A DNA stretch of 52,815 nt from an uncultured Blautia sp. GTDB lineage: Bacteria > Bacillota > Clostridia > Lachnospirales > Lachnospiraceae. The DNA is taken from NCBI GenBank assembly GCA_934408705.1, contig CAKRVL010000006.1, positions 1 through 52,815 of the forward strand, read 5' to 3'. Within the stretch, counting starts at the first letter, position 1; each line of letters starts with the position of its first letter. Positions 17,386 through 24,087 of the stretch are shown piece by piece. Under the pieces are notes generated by a model. The model saw only the letters and a list, made by a program, of their open reading frames with translations. It ran no database searches and was not told where the DNA came from. Position numbers and translations under genes: made by a program.

Positions 17386-18825
17386 CTATTTTCTTTTTTC
17401 GATCTGATCCAGCAATGCTGTTTTCACACTGGCCGGATTCGCTTTTCCCTTCAGCTCCTTCATGATCTGGCCAACGAAAAATCCCATAACCTTTTCCTTG
17501 CCTCCAAGAAGCTCAGACAATGGTCCCGGATTCTCATCCAGGATTCTGCTGATGGTACTGGTCAGAAGTCCGGTATCCTCCACAATTTTCAGGCCATGCT
17601 CTTCCACATAGGAGGTCGGTTCAATATCTTCATCAAATACCTTTTCAAATACTTTTCTGGCATTCTGCGGGCTTACTTCGTTCTTTTCAATCATTGTCAG
17701 AAGATCTCCAAGATGCTTGGGAGTGAATCGCACTTTTTCTGCCTCAACACCTTTATCCTTCATAAGACGCAGCACTTCCACCATAAACCAGTTAGCCGCC
17801 TTTTTCGGATTGCCGCAAAGCATTGCAACCTCTTCAAATAATGCCGCAAGGTGTCTGGATTCTGTAAGAATCTGGGAATCATACTCCGGAAGTCCAAACT
17901 CTTTCTGATACCGGGCAGATTTTTCCTCACGAAGCTCCGGCAGCTCCTTTTTAATATCAGTGATCCATTCATCAGAAATATGGATCGGGGGAAGGTCTGG
18001 ATCCGGAAAATACCGGTAATCCTTGGCATCCTCTTTGGAGCGCATTGCATGGGAGGATTCCTTATTATCGTCCCATCTTCTGGTTTCCTGAACCACCTCT
18101 CTGCCCATCTCCAGAAGCTCGATCTGACGCTCTCTTTCTCCTTCAATGGCATGGGTAATGGCCTTAAAGGAGTTCAGGTTCTTCATCTCTGTCCTGGTTC
18201 CCAGTGTCTCACCTCCTGCCACTCTCACAGAAAGGTTTACATCAGCACGCATAGAGCCCTCCTGAAGCTTACAGTCGGAAACACCCAGATACTGCATTGT
18301 ACAGCGAAGCTTTTCCAGATAAGCAATCACTTCATCTGCACTTCTCATATCCGGTTCAGACACGATTTCAATTAGCGGAACACCACTCCGGTTGTAATCT
18401 ACCAGCGAGCAGTCCTCCCATTCATCATGGATCAGCTTTCCTGCGTCCTCCTCCATATGCATTTCGTGAATGCGGATTTTCTTTTTTCCTGCTTCTGTCT
18501 CAATCTCTACATACCCGTCATGGCAGATTGGAAGGTACAGCTGGGAAATCTGATAATTCTGTGGATTATCCGGATAAAAATAATTCTTACGGTCAAACTT
18601 GCAATACTGATTGATGCTGCAGTTTGTAGCAAGCCCTGCACGAAGAGCGAATTCTACTACTTTTTTGTTTAATACAGGCAGAGAGCCTGGCATACCGGTA
18701 CACACCGGGCAGGTATGGGTATTTGGTGCTCCACCGAAGGCAGTAGAACAGCCACAGAAAATTTTTGTTCTGGTAGCAAGCTCTACATGAACCTCAAGTC
18801 CGATAATTGTCTCATACTGTTTCAT
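17386..18825 (-). CDS. gatB: Asp-tRNA(Asn)/Glu-tRNA(Gln) amidotransferase subunit B
   Basis: tRNA-binding and kinase subunit of GatCAB, which phosphorylates the aminoacyl-tRNA side chain before amidation. The 479-residue length is standard. Visible hallmarks are YETIIGLEVHVEL at the start, CTGMPGSLPVLNKK, the KFDRKNYFYPDNPQNYQISQ segment of the active site, and the Zn-type cysteines in IFCGCSTAFG...CPVC. The C-terminal YqeY-like tail (MKELKGKANPASVKTALLDQ) ends the protein. The start overlaps the gatA stop as ATGA (18822-18825) and has AGGAGG upstream within gatA. Co-transcribed with gatC, gatA and aspS. Confidence 0.97.
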   Translation of the reverse strand: MKQYETIIGLEVHVELATRTKIFCGCSTAFGGAPNTHTCPVCTGMPGSLPVLNKKVVEFALRAGLATNCSINQYCKFDRKNYFYPDNPQNYQISQLYLPICHDGYVEIETEAGKKKIRIHEMHMEEDAGKLIHDEWEDCSLVDYNRSGVPLIEIVSEPDMRSADEVIAYLEKLRCTMQYLGVSDCKLQEGSMRADVNLSVRVAGGETLGTRTEMKNLNSFKAITHAIEGERERQIELLEMGREVVQETRRWDDNKESSHAMRSKEDAKDYRYFPDPDLPPIHISDEWITDIKKELPELREEKSARYQKEFGLPEYDSQILTESRHLAALFEEVAMLCGNPKKAANWFMVEVLRLMKDKGVEAEKVRFTPKHLGDLLTMIEKNEVSPQNARKVFEKVFDEDIEPTSYVEEHGLKIVEDTGLLTSTISRILDENPGPLSELLGGKEKVMGFFVGQIMKELKGKANPASVKTALLDQIEKRK

Positions 18826-20294
18826 GCTTTCTTACCTCCTGCCTCTGGTGTTCCGAAATCCCCTCTTGCTTTTTCATAAGCATAAGCTGCACGGAGAATT
18901 TTATTTTCCATAAAACAGTCACCGATCATCTGGATTCCGATAGGAAGTCCTGTACTGTCCTTGCCACAGGGAACTGTGATTCCCGGAAGTCCGCACAGAT
19001 TCACGGCAACCGTATAAATATCACCAAGATACATTGCCATAGGATCCTTTAAGCTTTCCCCAATTCTGGGGGCTGTGTAAGGAGCTGCAGGAGCCAGAAG
19101 AACATCATATTTTTCAAATGCCTGGTCAAATTCCTTTTTGATCAGAGCCTTTGTGCGCAGCGCCTTCAGATAATAAGCATCATAATATCCTGAACTCAAA
19201 ACAAAGGAACCAAGCATAATACGACGTTTAACCTCTTCTCCGAAGCCTTCTGTTCTGGTGCGCTTGTACATATCATGAAGACCATCATATTCTTTTGCGC
19301 GATAGCCATATTTTACACCGTCAAAGCGTTCCAGATTGGAGCTTGCCTCCGCACTTGCAATAATATAATATGCCGGAATCATATATTCCATAGTTTTAAC
19401 AGAGAAGAATTCTACAATAGCTCCCATCTGGGTAAGCACCTTCAGGGTATCCATAAAGGCTTCCTTCACATCAGGAGAAAGTCCTTCTGCCAGATATTCC
19501 TTAGGCACACCGAATTTCATACCTGCAATTTTTTGTGTTATATCACTGGAAAAATCCAGATCCTTTCTGTCAACAGAAGTGCTGTCTTTTGGATCGTGGC
19601 CTGCGATTATCTCCAGAAGTGCCGCACAGTCTGCCACATCTTTTCCGATGGGACCAATCTGATCCAGAGAAGAAGCATAAGCGATCAGACCATAACGGGA
19701 AACTGTGCCGTAAGTAGGCTTCAGACCTGTCACACCGCAGAAGGAGCTTGGCTGACGGATAGAGCCTCCGGTGTCAGAGCCCAGCGCCAGGTATGCTTCC
19801 CCTGCTGCCACAGCTGCACAGGAGCCGCCGGAGGAACCGCCGGGAACATGTTCTGTATTCCAGGGATTTCTGGTAATTCCATATGCGGAGGTCTCTGTAG
19901 TGCTTCCCATGGCAAACTCATCCATGTTGGTCTTTCCGATAATAACCATTCCTGCCTTTTCCAGACGGTCAATTACCTCCGCCTGATACTGAGGCACGAA
20001 ATTTTCCAGAATCCTGGAGGCACAGGTAGCCGGTTTTCCCTGTACACAGATATTATCCTTGATGGCAATGGGAACCCCTGCGAGAGGACCTGTATAGGTG
20101 CCGTCTGCAATCCCTTTTTCTACCTCCTTTGCACGGGCAAAGGCCTCTTTTTTATAGATATCCAGATAGGCATGTATCCTTCCGTCCCTCTCCTCAATTT
20201 TGGAAAAGACCTCCTTCACACCATCTGTCACTGTAATTTCATGTTTTTTTATTTTTTCGGCAAGCTGAAGTGCCGTCAATTTTTCTAATTCCAT
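18822..20294 (-). CDS. gatA: Asp-tRNA(Asn)/Glu-tRNA(Gln) amidotransferase subunit A
   Basis: Amidase-signature glutaminase subunit of GatCAB that releases ammonia from glutamine for tRNA amidation. The Ser-cisSer-Lys triad is intact: Lys79 in GVPIAIKDN, then the serines of GGSSGGSCAA and GSDTGGSIRQPSSF. The 490-residue length is normal. The start has TAGGAGACATTCAC upstream, overlapping the gatC stop region. As it consumes glutamine, its presence behind glnA makes metabolic sense. The overlapping stop/start with gatB implies equal translation of the two subunits. Confidence 0.97.
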   Translation of the reverse strand: MELEKLTALQLAEKIKKHEITVTDGVKEVFSKIEERDGRIHAYLDIYKKEAFARAKEVEKGIADGTYTGPLAGVPIAIKDNICVQGKPATCASRILENFVPQYQAEVIDRLEKAGMVIIGKTNMDEFAMGSTTETSAYGITRNPWNTEHVPGGSSGGSCAAVAAGEAYLALGSDTGGSIRQPSSFCGVTGLKPTYGTVSRYGLIAYASSLDQIGPIGKDVADCAALLEIIAGHDPKDSTSVDRKDLDFSSDITQKIAGMKFGVPKEYLAEGLSPDVKEAFMDTLKVLTQMGAIVEFFSVKTMEYMIPAYYIIASAEASSNLERFDGVKYGYRAKEYDGLHDMYKRTRTEGFGEEVKRRIMLGSFVLSSGYYDAYYLKALRTKALIKKEFDQAFEKYDVLLAPAAPYTAPRIGESLKDPMAMYLGDIYTVAVNLCGLPGITVPCGKDSTGLPIGIQMIGDCFMENKILRAAYAYEKARGDFGTPEAGGKKA

Positions 20295-20305
20295 GTGAAT
20301 GTCTC

Positions 20306-20599
20306 CTATCCTATGGTCTTTGGAACCTGATATTGTCCGTCTTTAACTTTTGGTGCATTGGCAAGCATTGCCTGGCTGTTATCACCATTTGTGATCACAT
20401 CCTCCCGAAATACATTGTCATTGCCAAAAATATGGGACATTGGCTCCACCCCGGAGGTGTCCAGCTCATCCAGCTTATCTACATAGTCAAGCATTTCCTG
20501 CATATCTTTTTTTGCCTTTTCCTTCTCTTCCTCTGTAAGGGAAAGCTTTGCAAGAATGCAGACATTTTCCATGGTTTTATCATCAATTTGTTTTGCCAT
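20306..20599 (-). CDS. gatC: Asp-tRNA(Asn)/Glu-tRNA(Gln) amidotransferase subunit C
   Basis: Small subunit (97 residues) that wraps around GatA and GatB and stabilises the complex. The pattern ENVCILAKLSLTEEEKEKA, then MLDYVDKLDELDTSGVEPMSH and the acidic FREDVIT segment is characteristic. AGGAGGGTGAGAAA precedes the ATG. It sits 44 nt after aspS and 11 nt before gatA. Confidence 0.95.
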   Translation of the reverse strand: MAKQIDDKTMENVCILAKLSLTEEEKEKAKKDMQEMLDYVDKLDELDTSGVEPMSHIFGNDNVFREDVITNGDNSQAMLANAPKVKDGQYQVPKTIG

Positions 20600-20643
20600 T
20601 TTCTCACCCTCCTGAAAAAAATGCTGCCTGAATCATCGTAGTA

Positions 20644-21975
20644 TTATGGCTCCAGACGATTCAGATCTCTTGGAAACAGACATGCTTCACGGACATTTTC
20701 CTCCCCGAGAAGCTGCATGGTAAGACGTTCCAGACCGATTCCAAGGCCACCATGTGGCGGCATGCCATACTTGAAGGTATCCAGATACTGCTCCATGCCT
20801 TCTGTTTCCATACCTCTGTCCTCAATCTTCTTCAAAAGGGCATTGTAATCATGGATTCTCTGTCCTCCTGTGGTGATTTCAAGACCATGGAAAAGAAGGT
20901 CAAAGCTTAAGGTAAATCTGGCATCCTCTGGATCATCCATTGCATAGAATGGGCGCTTTTTGGATGGATAATGCGTGACAAAAACAAAATCTGCGTTATA
21001 TTCTTCTTTAAAATACCGGCCGATAAGAGCTTCCTCCTCCGGCTCCAGATCAAATGGGTTGCGAATCTGCCGATTGTATTTCTTTGCGACCAGCTCTTTG
21101 GCTGTATCGAATCGTACAGCCGGGATTCTGGAAGCATCCGGAAGCTCTACCTTCAGAATTTCCAGTTCCTTCCCGTAATCCTCTTTTAACAGCTTCATAG
21201 CATACTGCAGGAATCCAGTCTCCATAGCCATGATTTCTTCAAAGCTGTCAATATATCCCATCTCAAAATCAAGACTTGTATATTCATTCAAATGCCGCTT
21301 GGTGTTATGCTTCTCAGCACGAAAAACAGGGCCTGTTTCAAACACTCTGTCAAAAACACCAACCATCATCTGCTTATAAAACTGAGGGCTCTGTGCCAGC
21401 ACAGCCGGTTTATGAAAATAGCTGAGCTTAAACAGGTTGGCACCGCCTTCGGCTCCTCTTGCACCAATCTTTGGTGTATGGATTTCAGTAAATCCCTTTT
21501 CGTACAGATAATCACGGAAGGCTCTTGTCAGCGCCTCCTGGATCTTGAATCTTGCACGCTCCTGAATATTGCGCAGAGAGAGGGAACGGTAGTTCAATTT
21601 AGCCTCCAGGGAAGTATTCAGCTTCCACTTGTCAATTGCCAGCGGAAGCGGCTCTGCCGGTGCAGACAGAACCTGGATTTCACGGATATGAAGCTCTCTT
21701 CCGTGAGGTGCTCTTTCTTCTTTTTTTATAACACCTTTCATTCTTACAGTCATGCCTTCCTTCAGCTCATGAATGGAAAAACCGACCTCATCACCGGCAA
21801 AAACGCTTTGAAACAGACCTTCTTTTTTTCTGATAATCACAAACGCAACATCTCCCATGTTGCGGATACTGTGAATGGCGCCCTCCAGGATGGCTTCCTG
21901 ATTCAGAAGCTCTTCACTCATCAGTGCATCCCAGCTGCTCACTTCTTTTTTCCAGCTTCCATCCAAAAACTCCAT
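20644..21975 (-). CDS. aspS: Archaeal-type aspartyl-tRNA synthetase, probably non-discriminating (Asp/Asn)
   Basis: Class IIb synthetase of about 443 residues: an N-terminal OB-fold anticodon-binding domain (about 1-105) joined to a catalytic core, without the GAD insertion that makes usual bacterial AspRS about 590 residues. Motif 2 is GPVFRAEKHNTKRHLNE and motif 3 is GGLGIGLERLTMQLLG. His35 in GAIHSIRNMG and a Pro in SAPAEPLPL fall where, as I recall, archaeal non-discriminating AspRS have His and Pro in place of Trp and Lys of discriminating enzymes. It would therefore charge tRNA-Asn with Asp for GatCAB, whose genes follow at once. Start 21975 is preferred because GGAGG lies 8 nt upstream; an ATG at 21990 is possible. 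AsnRS-like paralogues are the main alternative. Confidence 0.9.
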   Translation of the reverse strand: MEFLDGSWKKEVSSWDALMSEELLNQEAILEGAIHSIRNMGDVAFVIIRKKEGLFQSVFAGDEVGFSIHELKEGMTVRMKGVIKKEERAPHGRELHIREIQVLSAPAEPLPLAIDKWKLNTSLEAKLNYRSLSLRNIQERARFKIQEALTRAFRDYLYEKGFTEIHTPKIGARGAEGGANLFKLSYFHKPAVLAQSPQFYKQMMVGVFDRVFETGPVFRAEKHNTKRHLNEYTSLDFEMGYIDSFEEIMAMETGFLQYAMKLLKEDYGKELEILKVELPDASRIPAVRFDTAKELVAKKYNRQIRNPFDLEPEEEALIGRYFKEEYNADFVFVTHYPSKKRPFYAMDDPEDARFTLSFDLLFHGLEITTGGQRIHDYNALLKKIEDRGMETEGMEQYLDTFKYGMPPHGGLGIGLERLTMQLLGEENVREACLFPRDLNRLEP

Positions 21976-22001
21976 TTCCTCATCCTCCATTTCTTTAATT
22001 G

Positions 22002-22556
22002 CTATACTTCGTCATATAACAGCATCAGAACCATCTGTGCTGTCTCCACCATATTTGTCCCGGAATCCATACTGCATTTCTGAATATACCGGTATGCATC
22101 TTCTTCACTTAAATGGTTTCTTTCCATAAGAAGAAACTTCGCGTTGGAAATATAATTCTGCTCTTTCCAGGAACGCGGTTTCGGTTTCTTCTTCTCTTTT
22201 CTAAGCCGCCGCTGGATCTGGGACAGCATCATTTCTACTGTATTTATCAGATCACTGACCTTTATTGGCATTTCCACAGTAAGCACGGATGCAGGTACCT
22301 CCGCGATCACTCTTTCAGATGCCAGCAGAAGCATTTCAAAATGAGAAGGAATATCTTCCAGCACCTCCCGGTAATACCGGTCTGTCAGCCTGTAACCACA
22401 GATCAGAATACCTCCATCCAGCTCACTCATACTGGCAAGTGCCGTTGAAGCAGTGGAACATACCGCAGCTACAGAAAAGCCGTGCCTGTTCAATATGGTA
22501 CGTATTTTCTTGGCGTCATCGATTTTCGGTAACGCGATCACAATGCTGCTGTTCAT
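22002..22556 (-). CDS. ANTAR-domain RNA-binding regulator with degenerate receiver domain
   Basis: 184 residues. The C-terminal part (about 128-180) is an ANTAR domain: ISNAKFLLMERNHLSEEDAYRYI followed by the third helix with MVETAQMVLMLL. ANTAR domains bind paired or single hexaloop RNA hairpins and prevent transcription termination. The N-terminal 115 residues resemble a response-regulator receiver, but the strand that normally carries the phosphorylated Asp reads GGILICGYRL, so phosphorylation is unlikely; control would be by ligand or partner protein. A basic linker (RRLRKEKKKPKPRSW) separates the domains. It lies 20 nt after glnA and 26 nt before aspS. The glnA and pyrG leaders carry AARGGC hexaloop hairpins over terminators, making them its probable targets (inference). 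Confidence 0.88.
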   Translation of the reverse strand: MNSSIVIALPKIDDAKKIRTILNRHGFSVAAVCSTASTALASMSELDGGILICGYRLTDRYYREVLEDIPSHFEMLLLASERVIAEVPASVLTVEMPIKVSDLINTVEMMLSQIQRRLRKEKKKPKPRSWKEQNYISNAKFLLMERNHLSEEDAYRYIQKCSMDSGTNMVETAQMVLMLLYDEV

Positions 22557-22576
22557 ATGAATGCCACTTTCCTATC

Positions 22577-23899
22577 TTAAATCTTATATAAATACTGGCT
22601 GATTTCCCACTCACTTACCTGTCTCATATAAGCCAGCCATTCCGCTTTCTTGGCAGCTGCGTACTCCTCACAGAATTTTTTTCCAAGCACAGACTGGATC
22701 CAGGTACTGCTTTCAAAATGTTCAATAGAATCATCCAGATTGGCAGGAAGATTACCGATGTTCATTGCTCTCTGATCTGATTCTGAGAAGGAACGGTCAG
22801 ATGCTTTCGTAGGATATAATTTTCTGTGGATACCATCCAGACCTGCTGCTATACATACTGCAAATACAAGATAAGGATTTGCAGAAGCATCCGGACTGCG
22901 AAGCTCAATTGCCAGGCCATCTGATCTTAAATTAGAAATTCGGATCAGGGAATTCTGATTATTCTTTGTCCAGGTCAGCTCTGTAGGTGCATCATAGCCC
23001 GGCACCAGTCTCTTATAGGAATTTACAAGAGGATTGGTAATGGCTGCCATCTCCTGGCTGTGTGCCAGAAGTCCGCCAATAAAATGATAAGCATCCTCAC
23101 TGAGACCATTTACATCCTCAGGATCTGCGAATATATTTTTTCCATCCTTATATAATGCAAAATGAATATGCATACCGGAACCATTCACCTCTGCCCTTGG
23201 CTTTGGCATGAAGGTGGCATGAAGTCCATGACGCTTCGCAATGGTGCGGATTGCCATTTTGAAGGTCATTATGCAGTCTGCCATTTCATTTGCGCCTGTG
23301 AATTTAAAGTCAATCTCATGCTGTGCCGGAGCTGTTTCGTGATGGGAGGACTCAATCTCATATCCCATATCCTCCAGATTCAGAACCATATCGCGCCTTG
23401 CATTTTCTCCAAGGTCAAGAGGACTGATATCCAGATATCCGGCTTTTTCATGAGTCAGGGTAGTAGGCACTCCGTTATCATCTGTATGAAATAAAAAGAA
23501 TTCACATTCCGGATCCACCTCACATACATAGCCCTCCTCGGCAGCCATATTCACTACCCGTTTCAGAATATATCTTGGGCTTTTTTCAAGAGGTGTTCCA
23601 TCGGAACGGTAGATATCACAGATCAGTCTGGCTACCTTTCCCTGCTGGGGACGCCACGGAAGAATGGTAAAGGTATCATAATCCGGATGTAAATACATAT
23701 CCGGCTCCTTCTCCCCTGCGATTCCCGCAATATAGGAGCTGTCTACCACATATTCATTATCAAGTGCCCGGGGAAGCTCCCTGGCTGTGATCGCAATATT
23801 TTTTAGTGTGCCAAACATATCGGTAAACTGAAGACGAATAAACTCTACATCTTCGTCCTCTGCCATCTGTAATACTTCGTCTCTGGTATAATTTGCCAT
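22577..23899 (-). CDS. glnA: Glutamine synthetase, type I
   Basis: Dodecameric ATP-dependent enzyme fixing ammonium onto glutamate. The 440-residue length and lack of the adenylylation-site loop match the Firmicute GSI-alpha type. N-terminal beta-grasp: RDEVLQMAEDEDVEFIRLQFTD; active-site segments include DPECEFFLF, SGMHIHFALYKDGKN and YKRLVPGYDAPTELTW. The start is the ATG at 23899 with AAGGAGAGAGAACACT upstream; the in-frame ATG at 23920 begins inside that signal. A consensus promoter and a leader with a hexaloop hairpin and terminator lie upstream. It leads a unit with the ANTAR gene, aspS, gatCAB and dapL, all in the same direction with gaps of 44 nt or less. Confidence 0.97.
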   Translation of the reverse strand: MANYTRDEVLQMAEDEDVEFIRLQFTDMFGTLKNIAITARELPRALDNEYVVDSSYIAGIAGEKEPDMYLHPDYDTFTILPWRPQQGKVARLICDIYRSDGTPLEKSPRYILKRVVNMAAEEGYVCEVDPECEFFLFHTDDNGVPTTLTHEKAGYLDISPLDLGENARRDMVLNLEDMGYEIESSHHETAPAQHEIDFKFTGANEMADCIMTFKMAIRTIAKRHGLHATFMPKPRAEVNGSGMHIHFALYKDGKNIFADPEDVNGLSEDAYHFIGGLLAHSQEMAAITNPLVNSYKRLVPGYDAPTELTWTKNNQNSLIRISNLRSDGLAIELRSPDASANPYLVFAVCIAAGLDGIHRKLYPTKASDRSFSESDQRAMNIGNLPANLDDSIEHFESSTWIQSVLGKKFCEEYAAAKKAEWLAYMRQVSEWEISQYLYKI

Positions 23900-23978
23900 A
23901 GTGTTCTCTCTCCTTTTCATTTTATTTCCTCATCCTGATTAAATTTGACGGAATCTGTCTGACAGACAAATCCTCCAT

Positions 23979-24033
23979 AAAAACAAAATGAGCGCACTTC
24001 AGAAAGCTACCCTTCTGAAGAACGCCCTTGTTC
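23979..24033 (-). promoter_or_regulatory. glnA leader attenuator: AAGGGC hexaloop antiterminator and terminator
   Basis: The inferred start is near 24036. GAAC-AAGGGC-GTTC (24033-24020) forms a 4-bp stem with hexaloop AAGGGC. Overlapping it, GGGCG..CTTCAGAA (24027-24013) pairs with TTCTGAAG..CGCTC, followed by CATTTTGTTTTTATG: an intrinsic terminator before glnA. The two folds are mutually exclusive in their shared part. Loop A1 and G4 match the rule for ANTAR-bound hexaloops. Only one hexaloop is visible, whereas classical ANTAR targets have two. Confidence 0.6.
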
Positions 24034-24042
24034 ATGGTGGTA

Positions 24043-24071
24043 ATTATAGCAATGTGATATTATTTTGTCAA
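24043..24071 (-). promoter_or_regulatory. glnA operon promoter
   Basis: Minus strand: TTGACA (24071-24066), 17-nt spacer, TATAAT (24048-24043), a fully consensus promoter placed directly after the stop codon of the upstream membrane protein gene. Confidence 0.85.
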
Positions 24072-24087
24072 CTGAATTTTTAACGCT

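Noticed and set aside
19275..20288. Long plus-strand open frame opposite gatA (337 codons)
   Set aside because: It is entirely antisense to a well-conserved gene, has no ribosome-binding site or promoter, and its product is Cys/His-rich without a domain.
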